64,000 nucleotides of DNA from Saccharopolyspora erythraea (GTDB lineage: Bacteria; Actinomycetota; Actinomycetes; Mycobacteriales; Pseudonocardiaceae): NCBI RefSeq assembly GCF_018141105.1, contig NZ_CP054839.1, forward strand, positions 6,575,411 to 6,639,410. The letters run 5' to 3'. Of this stretch, positions 57,536 through 64,000 are shown one piece after another; the stretch's first letter is position 1; every line of letters begins with the position of its first letter. Both the position numbers and the translations under genes were made by a program. The notes beneath the pieces were generated by a model, which did no database searches, was not told the DNA's origin, and saw only the letters and a program-made list of their open reading frames with translations.

Positions 57536-58321
57536 ATGGCTGACATCGCTCTCGGGGCCGGCGACCGTAGCAACATCGAAAGCACCACCGGCGCCGCGCA
57601 GCTAGCCCACCGGACCTCGGTCGCACTGGCCGCCATCGAGCAGGCCAGCGACCGCTTCATGGAGACCGCCAGGAGCCTCGACGAGCTGTCGATCCACAGG
57701 CCGAGCCTGCTGCCGGGGTGGACCCGGGCGCACGTCATATCGCACGTGGCGCGCAATGCCGACGGGTTCCTGAACCTGCTGCGGTGGGCGCGCACAGGCG
57801 TCGAGCACCCCATGTACGCCAGCGCGTCGGACCGCGACGCCGACATCGACGAGGGCGCGGTGCGCGGCAGGCAGCTGCTGCTGGAGGACCTCGCGGCGTC
57901 GTGCGAGCGCTTCGCCCGCGCCGCCCGCGAACTGCCGGTGTGGGCGTGGACCGCCGAGGTGCTCGACGGCGCGGGCGACCCGATCCCGGCGCACGGGGTG
58001 CTGCGCGGGCGGCTGCTGGAGGTGTGGGTGCACCTGGTCGACCTCGACCACGGCTTCGGATTCGACGACATCCCGCGCCCCGACGTCGAGGAGGTCCTCG
58101 AGGACGTCGTCCAGCAGTTCGGCGGCAGGCACGATGTGCCCGCGCTCACCGTCGTGGTCGACTTCGACGGGCGCGAGCGCAGCTGGGAGCTGCGCGGGAC
58201 GACGTCGCGGCCCAGCCAGGTGCACGGCGACCCCGGCGCGATGCTGGGGTGGCTGCTCGGACGCACCAGCGGCGAGCGGCTCACCGGCGACCCGCTGCCG
58301 ACCCTGCCGCCCTGGCTCTGA
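57536..58321 (+). CDS. mycothiol-dependent maleylpyruvate isomerase-type (DinB-like) protein
   Basis: A 261-residue cytosolic protein. The N-terminal MDMPI/DinB four-helix bundle has LLPGWTRAHVISHVARNADGFL-type metal His (PGWTRAHVISH), with a second His in VWVHLVDLDHGFG. The C-terminal domain ends with the family PGAMLGWLLGRTSGE. Such enzymes use mycothiol, the actinobacterial thiol. ATG 57536 has GAGGA upstream. Divergent from uvrA. Confidence 0.85.
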   Translation: MADIALGAGDRSNIESTTGAAQLAHRTSVALAAIEQASDRFMETARSLDELSIHRPSLLPGWTRAHVISHVARNADGFLNLLRWARTGVEHPMYASASDRDADIDEGAVRGRQLLLEDLAASCERFARAARELPVWAWTAEVLDGAGDPIPAHGVLRGRLLEVWVHLVDLDHGFGFDDIPRPDVEEVLEDVVQQFGGRHDVPALTVVVDFDGRERSWELRGTTSRPSQVHGDPGAMLGWLLGRTSGERLTGDPLPTLPPWL

Positions 58322-58422
58322 GGGCCTGGTTCCGGGGCCGTTCTGTGTTCTCCCGCAACGGAAGTGCGCGGTTGTCCCATGCGCAACACGCCGTAGCTCG
58401 GGAGTCCGGCTGCTGATCCGCC

Positions 58423-58456
58423 GTGGTCGGCTGGGCGGCGTGGTCGGCTGGGCGGC
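58423..58456 (+). repeat. 17-bp tandem duplication
   Basis: GTGGTCGGCTGGGCGGC occurs twice in direct contact in the 284-bp gap after the DinB-like gene. The rest of the gap shows no gene. Confidence 0.8.
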
Positions 58457-58605
58457 CGTCCGTCCGCTGTGTGGTCGCTTCCCGCTGTGTAGGCCGTCGG
58501 CGGCTGCATGGCCCGCTGCCTGGGCCGGGCGGATGATCCGCCGCGCGGGAAACTCACCCACGGCTGACGTGAGCCGCGCCTCCACCTGCCGTTAGGCTCG
58601 CTGGC

Positions 58606-59283
58606 GTGGAGCCACGAGGACAGTACACGGGACACGTCGAGGCCGGCGGCGCTCCGGCCCGGCGCGAGCTGGACGAGCTGACCATCACCAAGATGTCTGT
58701 CGGCCCGATGGACAACAACGCCTACCTGCTGGTCTGCCGCCGGACGGGCGACGCGTTGCTGATCGACGCGGCGAACGACTCCGAGCGGCTGGCCGACCTG
58801 CTCGGCCACGACGACCAGCGCCCGCGCCTACGCACGATCGTCACGACCCACCGCCACGGCGACCACTGGCAGGCGCTGGGGTCGATCGCGGGCCAGACCG
58901 GTTCCTACACCATGGCCCACCCGGCCGACGCGGCGGAGCTGCCGGTGCCGCCGGACCGCCTGGTCGAGCACGGCGAGACGATCCAGGTCGGCGAGGCCGC
59001 GCTGGAGGTCATCCACCTGCGCGGGCACACGCCGGGTTCGATCGCCCTGCTCTACCGCGACCCGGCCGGTCACCCGCACCTGTTCACCGGCGACTCGCTG
59101 TTCCCGGGCGGGGTCGGCAAGACCACGTCGCCGGAGGACTTCCGCTCGCTGATCGACGACGTCGAGACCCGCGTCTTCGCCGAGCTGCCCGACGACACCT
59201 GGTTCTACCCGGGGCACGGCGACGACTCCACCCTCGGCGCCGAGCGCCCGAAGCTCGCCGAGTGGCGCGAGCGCGGCTGGTGA
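58606..59283 (+). CDS. metallo-beta-lactamase-fold hydrolase (glyoxalase II-like)
   Basis: A 225-residue enzyme with TTHRHGDHWQAL (binuclear metal site), HLRGHTPGSIALL, TGDSLFPGGVGKT and FYPGHGDDST. Homologues near uvrA in actinobacteria probably hydrolyse mycothiol or other thioesters. Start GTG 58606, with TAGGCT seven bases before and no ribosome site, so probably leaderless. Its stop overlaps the next gene (GTGA). Confidence 0.9.
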   Translation: MEPRGQYTGHVEAGGAPARRELDELTITKMSVGPMDNNAYLLVCRRTGDALLIDAANDSERLADLLGHDDQRPRLRTIVTTHRHGDHWQALGSIAGQTGSYTMAHPADAAELPVPPDRLVEHGETIQVGEAALEVIHLRGHTPGSIALLYRDPAGHPHLFTGDSLFPGGVGKTTSPEDFRSLIDDVETRVFAELPDDTWFYPGHGDDSTLGAERPKLAEWRERGW

Positions 59284-59684
59284 CCGACCTCGCCGGGCGC
59301 GTCGCGGCCGAAGTCGAGCGGCAGCACCGCCTGCTCGCACGCTGGCTGGGCACCGAGTGCGACTCGTCGGTTCTCGACGAGCTGCGCGAGTCGCACTCGC
59401 CCGGCTTCACCATGACCACCGCGGAAGGCGCGGCCCTCGCCGCCGAGGATCTCTTCAGCGGGCTGGCCGAAGCCCGCAACACCGCCCCCGGCCTGGAGAT
59501 CGGCGTCGACGACATCGAACTCGTGGCGTCGTCTCCCGGCCTCGCGGTGGTGCGCTTCCGCGAAACCCACCGCCACCACGGCGGAACAACCCAGCGCCGC
59601 ACCACGGCCGTCCTCCGCCAGGACCCAGCCGCTCCCAACGGCTTCCGCTGGCAGCACGTCCACGAAACCACCGTCGGGTTCTGA
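59280..59684 (+). CDS. SnoaL/DUF4440-like protein
   Basis: A 134-residue cone-shaped NTF2-like protein: an N-terminal helix (VAAEVERQHRLLARWL), HSPGFTMTTAEG, then beta strands VVRFRETHRH and TAVLRQDPAAPNGFRWQHVHET. Start GTG 59280 overlaps the MBL stop (GTGA), so the two are coupled. Function unknown; it could be a partner of the MBL enzyme. Confidence 0.75.
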   Translation: MTDLAGRVAAEVERQHRLLARWLGTECDSSVLDELRESHSPGFTMTTAEGAALAAEDLFSGLAEARNTAPGLEIGVDDIELVASSPGLAVVRFRETHRHHGGTTQRRTTAVLRQDPAAPNGFRWQHVHETTVGF

Positions 59685-59723
59685 GTTTCCGGGCCTCGCT
59701 GGGAAAGACGTGAGGGAGCAGCA

Positions 59724-60488
59724 GTGCCCGTCGCACGGAGCAACGGTCTCCGGATCTCTTACGAAGTCTTCGGCGAGGGTCCGCCGCTCGTGCTGCACCC
59801 GGGCATGTTCCAGGTCGGCGCGCACTGGTCGCTGGCCGGTTACTCCTCGACGCTGGCGGCGACCCATGCGGTGATCACGGTGGACCCCCTGGGCTTGGGT
59901 GGCAGCGACGCTCCGCGGGACCCGGCGGCATACGCATTGCCGCGCCGCGCCGACTACGTCACCGCCGTGCTCGACGCGGTCGGTGTGGAGAGGGCGGCGT
60001 TCTGGGGCTACTCGCTGGGGGCGCTCACCGGCTACGCGGTAGCCGTGCACGCTCCCGAGCGGCTGACCCGCCTGGTCGCCGGCGCGTTCGACCCCCTCGA
60101 CGGCTTCCGCTCCGCGATCGACCCGATGCTGCGCGCCCTGGGCCTCCCGGCGGACGCCGACCCGTACCCGCTCGTGGAACGCGCAGCCCTCGCCCATCCC
60201 GCATTCGCCGCCGTGATCGAAGCCGCCGACTCGACAGCCTTGCGGGCCAACTACGCGGCGTACTCGCGCGAGCCGGGCCTGCACGCGGAGTTGGCCGCCG
60301 CCGACGTCCCGATGCTCATGTACGCCGGTACCGCCGACCCCTGGCACGAACCGATGCGGATCTTCGCCGAGCGGACGGGCGCGGCGTTCTTCTCCCTGCC
60401 CGACGCCGACCACGTGCGCGGCTGGAACGACTCGGCCGGCGTACTCCCCCGCGTACTGCCGTTCCTGGCACGCGACCTCCCCGTTTGA
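59724..60488 (+). CDS. alpha/beta hydrolase
   Basis: A 254-residue hydrolase: oxyanion-side HPGMFQVGAHW, nucleophile Ser in WGYSLGALTGY, Asp in YAGTADPWHEP, His in DADHVRGW. The start GTG 59724 has GAGGGAG upstream. It follows the SnoaL-like gene by 39 bases on the same strand. Substrate unknown. Confidence 0.9.
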   Translation: MPVARSNGLRISYEVFGEGPPLVLHPGMFQVGAHWSLAGYSSTLAATHAVITVDPLGLGGSDAPRDPAAYALPRRADYVTAVLDAVGVERAAFWGYSLGALTGYAVAVHAPERLTRLVAGAFDPLDGFRSAIDPMLRALGLPADADPYPLVERAALAHPAFAAVIEAADSTALRANYAAYSREPGLHAELAAADVPMLMYAGTADPWHEPMRIFAERTGAAFFSLPDADHVRGWNDSAGVLPRVLPFLARDLPV

Positions 60489-60695
60489 CCAGTTGCGGCA
60501 AGGGGATTCGGCGATGCGGGCGCTGTTCGTTCGAGCCGGCGCAGGCAACTGGCGGATCACGGCACCGACGCGGACAACGGCGGCAACCCGGCCACCGACG
60601 CTGACGAAGACGGCTGATCCGGCCGCCGAACGCCCTGCGCAACGCGGTCGCGGTCGGTGTTCGCCGGGCGGGGTGCGGCGACTACCGTACGGGAG

Positions 60696-61697
60696 GTGAG
60701 CGCAGACGCCCCGGTTACGTTGGTGGAGGTCGCCCGGGCGGCCGGGGTCTCCAAGACCACCGCGTCCGACGCCCTGCGCCGGTCCGGCCGGGTTTCGGAG
60801 AAGACGCGGAAGCTGGTGGCCGACACGGCCGACCGGCTGGGTTACACGCCGAACCTCTCCGCGCGGTCGTTGCGGGCGGCGACGACGGGGGCGATCGGGC
60901 TGCACCTGCCGGAGGTCCTGACGCGCTCCGAGTACTACATGTCGTTCGTGTTCGGCGTGATCGACCAGGCGTCGCGGCACGACTACGACGTCACGCTGCT
61001 CACCTCGCGCAGCGCCAGGGCGCGGGCCGCGTTCCACCGCCTCGACGGGGTGGTGCTCGGCGACCCGCTGGTGACCGACCCGGTCGTGCACGGCCTGCTG
61101 GCGTCGGCGGTGCCCGTGGTCACCTGCGAGCGGTTCACCGGCGACGCCGAACCGGCGGGGACCGTCCGCTCGGACCACGCCGCGATGCTGTCCCGGCTGC
61201 TCGACCGGCTCCACGACACCGGGGCCTCGCGGCCCGCGCTGCTGGCGTCGAGCACCATCACCGACTGGGGCGCGATCCTGCAGCGCGCCTACCGCGAGTG
61301 GTGCGAGCGCAGGGGAACCGCCGTCCGGCTGCGCGAGCTGCCTTACGGCGCACCGTCGGAGGTCACTCAGGACGAGATCCGCGCGCTGCTGGCCGCCGAA
61401 CCCGGCATCGACGCGCTCGTCTGCGCACCGGACGGTTCGGCGGCGGCCGCCCTGCCGGTGCTGCGTGAGGCGGGCCGGGAGGTCGGGCGCGACGTGCTGC
61501 TCGCCGCGTGCGTGGACAGCGGCCCGCTGGCGCACACCGATCCGCCGATCACCGCCATCGACCTGCGCCCGCGCGAAGCCGGTGCCGCCTGCGCCGAGCT
61601 GCTGTTCGAGCTGCTGGCGGGAACGGCGGACGAAGGCGCGGTGCGCGATCTGCCGATAGGGCTGGTGGAGCGGCGGTCGACGGCACCGCGGGACTGA
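60696..61697 (+). CDS. LacI-family regulator
   Basis: A 333-residue regulator: LacI helix-turn-helix VTLVEVARAAGVSKTTASDALRRSG (given here as VTLVEVARAAGVSKTTASDA) with hinge LGYTPNLSARSLR, then a periplasmic-binding effector domain with GVVLGDPLVTDPVV and AAVDSGPLAHT-like segment, and terminal LPIGLVERRST. GTG 60696 has TACCGT seven bases upstream and no spaced ribosome site: probably leaderless. No sugar genes adjoin, so its targets are unclear. Confidence 0.9.
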   Translation: MSADAPVTLVEVARAAGVSKTTASDALRRSGRVSEKTRKLVADTADRLGYTPNLSARSLRAATTGAIGLHLPEVLTRSEYYMSFVFGVIDQASRHDYDVTLLTSRSARARAAFHRLDGVVLGDPLVTDPVVHGLLASAVPVVTCERFTGDAEPAGTVRSDHAAMLSRLLDRLHDTGASRPALLASSTITDWGAILQRAYREWCERRGTAVRLRELPYGAPSEVTQDEIRALLAAEPGIDALVCAPDGSAAAALPVLREAGREVGRDVLLAACVDSGPLAHTDPPITAIDLRPREAGAACAELLFELLAGTADEGAVRDLPIGLVERRSTAPRD

Positions 61698-61732
61698 ATC
61701 GACGGAAGGACGCCGACGGCTGGTCGAGCCAT

Positions 61733-62476
61733 TCACATCCCGGTGACCGCGTGGAACTCCTCGCCCGCGTTGAGACGTCGGACGAGGTCCAGCACGGCGT
61801 GCGATCCGCCGTGGGCCGTGACCCAGCCGTCCACTCGGCACGCCGCCTTGGCGTAGGTGCGGGGGTCGGCCGCCGCGGCCTTCAGCCAGTCGTCCAAGGT
61901 CACCGGGAGCGGTCCCTCCGCCGGTACCAGGCAGCGGTCCGGCGCCGTCGCCGGTGCGAGATGGCGCGGGTCGTCGGAGACCAGGACGGCCAGGCCCTCG
62001 TCGAACCACTGCGGAACCCGCGCACCTTCCGAGTGCAGCCGGGTGTGCAGTTCGACGTGCGACATCTCGTGCGAGGCGATGACCGGGTCCACGCCGCGCG
62101 GCGAGAGCATCACCGCGCTGTTCAGCACGGCGATGCCGCGTTCCCTGCCTCCGCCGATCCGCCGGTAGCAGTCGTCGGTGAGGCAGGCGAGTATCCGCGG
62201 GGAGCTCACCCTGCCGCCATAGAAGCGGTCGACGCGCCGGTTCGCATGCTCCACCGCGGAGATCACCTGCTGCCTATGCGACGCCGGTGGTCCGGGTTCC
62301 GCGTGGAGGCCCGGCGCCACCCGCTCCAGCCCATAGCAGCCGGGACACGTCGTGGCCGCGAGCGAGGGGAACCACACCACGACGACCGCCACCGCCGCCA
62401 CCAGTGCGACCGCGAGCACGGCGAGCAGCCACGCCAGAATCCGCCGCGACCTGGATCTGCCTGCCCACCACCTCAT
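61733..62476 (-). CDS. membrane-anchored HExxH metalloprotease-like protein
   Basis: A 247-residue protein: basic start, one TM (about 12-36), then an extracellular domain with Cys44/Cys47 (TTCPGCYG) and a second pair (ACLTDDCYRR). The zinc motif SHEMSHVELH (His136, Glu137, His140) and WFDEGLAVLVSDD, a possible third-ligand Glu, match gluzincin peptidases. ATG 62476 chosen before MRWWAGRSRSRR; earlier frame is shadow. Unknown substrate. Confidence 0.75.
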   Translation of the reverse strand: MRWWAGRSRSRRILAWLLAVLAVALVAAVAVVVVWFPSLAATTCPGCYGLERVAPGLHAEPGPPASHRQQVISAVEHANRRVDRFYGGRVSSPRILACLTDDCYRRIGGGRERGIAVLNSAVMLSPRGVDPVIASHEMSHVELHTRLHSEGARVPQWFDEGLAVLVSDDPRHLAPATAPDRCLVPAEGPLPVTLDDWLKAAAADPRTYAKAACRVDGWVTAHGGSHAVLDLVRRLNAGEEFHAVTGM

Positions 62477-62567
62477 CGCGGTCAAGACTGCCGATCGGCG
62501 CGAGCGACCGCAACGAACGTCGCCCGCCGAACCACGGAAGTCCACTGCCGGAGCGGCCCCCGGGAGG

Positions 62568-63287
62568 TCAGCACGGGGTCGGAGGCTTGGGCGTCCGGCC
62601 GGAGGCGAGCCGTTCCGCCTGCTCGACGACGGCAGTCCGCCACTCCGCCGGGACGACGGAGAAAACCCCGTCGTCGTCGAGGGTCCCCAGCGCCTCGCGG
62701 GCGACATCGGCCGGATCGGCCCCTTCCGACGACATCCCGGTGGACACCAGCGCGGGGCAGATCATGCTCACCCGCACGGGTGTGCCGGCCAGGGCCATGG
62801 CCGCATGCTGGGCGACGGCGGTGACCGCGTGTTTGGACGGCCCGTACGCTCCCCCGCCCGGGAACACCGCCAGTCCCGCCAGGGACGCGGTGATCAGCAC
62901 ATGAGCACGCTCGCCGGACGCGAGCAACCTCGGCACGAAGGCGCGCAGCCCGTTGACGACACCCGCGACGTTGACGCCGAACACCCGGTCCCACTCGCCG
63001 GGCGGGACCTCCCACGGTGCGCCGAGCGAGGCGCCCACCACCCCGGCGTTCAGACAGATTAGCCGCGCGTCCGGGGCCTTCGCCGCGAGATCGTCCATCG
63101 CGGCCTGGTCCGAGACGTCCGTGGTCACCCCGGTGGCGCCGAGCCGCGTCGCGACCTCGGAGAGCGCGTCGGTGTCGACGTCGGCCAGCACCAGGTCGGT
63201 GCCCCTCGCGCGCAGCTCCTCCGCAAGCGCCTTCCCGATCCCGCTCGCCGCTCCGGTGACGACGGCGGTCTTGATTCCAGTGCTCAA
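62568..63287 (-). CDS. short-chain dehydrogenase/reductase
   Basis: A 239-residue NAD(P)-dependent oxidoreductase: TGAASGIG (11-18) cofactor loop, LNAGVVG, catalytic Ser in ITASLAG, and Tyr/Lys in YGPSK. ADVDT after beta2 suggests NAD(H) preference. Start TTG 63287 with GGAGG six bases upstream. A near-perfect 24-bp palindrome lies 75-98 bases upstream. Confidence 0.93.
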   Translation of the reverse strand: MSTGIKTAVVTGAASGIGKALAEELRARGTDLVLADVDTDALSEVATRLGATGVTTDVSDQAAMDDLAAKAPDARLICLNAGVVGASLGAPWEVPPGEWDRVFGVNVAGVVNGLRAFVPRLLASGERAHVLITASLAGLAVFPGGGAYGPSKHAVTAVAQHAAMALAGTPVRVSMICPALVSTGMSSEGADPADVAREALGTLDDDGVFSVVPAEWRTAVVEQAERLASGRTPKPPTPC

Positions 63288-63361
63288 GGAGATCCTCCGG
63301 GCGAACGCGGACGGGCAGAACGATCAAGCACCTAGGCTAGCCCGGGAGCCCACTCTCCCGA

Positions 63362-63385
63362 AGTGGATATCGGCCGGTATCCACT
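63362..63385. promoter_or_regulatory. 24-bp palindrome upstream of the SDR gene
   Basis: Arms AGTGGATA/TATCCACT flank TCGGCCGG, giving a 24-base palindrome with one mismatched pair. It looks like a TetR-type operator. No regulator gene adjoins inside the window. Confidence 0.55.
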
Positions 63386-63403
63386 GTGGAACATCGCGGG
63401 GGT

Positions 63404-64000
63404 CTAGCTCTTCGGTGCGGTCGCTCGCCGCGCCGCGGGAGTCCACTGCCAGCTCTGCGCCGAGACTCCGCAGGGCCCGCCGTCGTGCACGCCCAGCCGG
63501 GCGGCGGCCAGGTCGAGGGTGAGCGTCGCCAGCGTCTGCCAGCGCCGGTGCGCGGGCAGCGCCGGATCCGCGTGGGCGCACACCGGTGCGCCGTCCGCGT
63601 GGTGTGCGTGCAGGGCGCGGGCGCGGTCGGTCGGGTCGTCGGAGAAAAGGCCGTGCGTGCGCCGCCGGAGCAGGGCGAGCCGCTGGTAGGTGCTCGACTC
63701 CGCTTCGGTGGTCCGCTCCCCCGCGCTCAGCTCGGCGTCCAGGAAGTGGTTGGTGTGCAGGAAGATTCCGGTGCCGTCCGGCTCGAGTTCGGCGACTCCC
63801 GCAGGTGACAGCTCCAGACCGCGCACCTCACCGCGCTCTCCGTCGAAGGTGGCGACGGTGATCAGCGAGGACGCCGACAGGCGGGCCGAGCCCGCGATGG
63901 CGACCGCTTCACCGACGGTGCTCGCCTCGTCGAGGATGCGACGTGCGACCACGTGCACCGGCACCCCGATGTCAGCGCTGTCGCGCACGTGCCGCAGCAC
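63404..64000 (-). CDS. C45-family acyltransferase/peptidase (IAT-like), C-terminal part
   Basis: 198 residues in frame to the right edge. HVRDSADIGVPVHVVARRIL, SSLITVATFDG, RGLELSPAGVA and FLHTNHFLD match the second half of the acyl-CoA:6-APA acyltransferase-like (AAT, peptidase C45) family, Ntn hydrolases that self-cleave at a Cys. The cleavage Cys and N-terminus lie outside the window. Ends at TAG 63404. Confidence 0.75.
   Translation of the reverse strand: MLRHVRDSADIGVPVHVVARRILDEASTVGEAVAIAGSARLSASSLITVATFDGERGEVRGLELSPAGVAELEPDGTGIFLHTNHFLDAELSAGERTTEAESSTYQRLALLRRRTHGLFSDDPTDRARALHAHHADGAPVCAHADPALPAHRRWQTLATLTLDLAAARLGVHDGGPCGVSAQSWQWTPAARRATAPKS

Overview
The window is high-GC actinobacterial DNA with third-position G/C bias, many GTG/TTG starts and 4-base gene overlaps. 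Gene content and order (infC-rpmI-rplT, a SpoU methyltransferase, pheST, argR/argCJB, uvrA, mycothiol-type enzymes, DUF397/DUF5753 regulators, a P450) suggest a Pseudonocardiales genome, most likely Saccharopolyspora or a close relative. The genus is inference; the phylum is secure.

Layout. 1-4.75 kb (minus strand): an arginine operon in the order membrane Nudix protein > argR > argC > ACT-domain protein > argJ > argB (cut by the window edge), almost all joined by ATGA/GTGA overlaps. 4.9-8.5 kb: secreted glycosidase, GNAT, GGCT-fold protein, secreted trypsin-like protease. 8.7-15.4 kb: translation core (pheT, pheS with a small upstream ORF, rRNA methyltransferase, rplT, rpmI, infC, DUF1844), with strong hairpins in most gaps.

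15.4-54 kb is an accessory stretch between infC and uvrA, which lie close together in other actinobacteria. It holds: a LysE exporter; a broken ars locus (arsI/cadI in two opposite-facing halves, one running into arsR); a secreted glycosidase-like protein with an exonuclease-fold partner; an orphan response regulator and, 7.3 kb away, an orphan sensor kinase; a MerR regulator; a SUKH fusion protein; a P450/hydrolase pair; dihydroxyacetone kinase genes with an IclR regulator; a decayed patch; a D-amino-acid catabolic locus (IclR-RidA divergent from a D-amino-acid deaminase, a D-aminoacylase and a GntP permease); a secreted lactonase-like propeller; a chito-oligosaccharide-type ABC operon with a cytosolic GH20 hexosaminidase and DasR-like sites; a DUF397/XRE pair; a large membrane-anchored binding protein; a divergent EamA/MocR pair whose start codons overlap; and a TetR/serine-hydrolase pair with three operators.

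54-64 kb: uvrA, a mycothiol-type DinB protein, an MBL hydrolase with a SnoaL-like partner, an alpha/beta hydrolase, a LacI regulator, a membrane HExxH protein, an SDR with an upstream palindrome, and a C45 acyltransferase cut by the right edge.

Themes. (1) Arginine synthesis carries a CASTOR-type ACT protein inside the operon. (2) Sugar and amino-sugar scavenging: three secreted glycan- or sugar-acting proteins plus a chitobiose-type ABC/GH20 operon, three of these loci preceded by DasR-like palindromes. (3) D-amino-acid use with RidA to handle the reactive enamine product. (4) Several genes have a TANNNT box 5-9 bases before the start codon, consistent with leaderless transcripts. No tRNA, rRNA, CRISPR array or intact insertion sequence was found.
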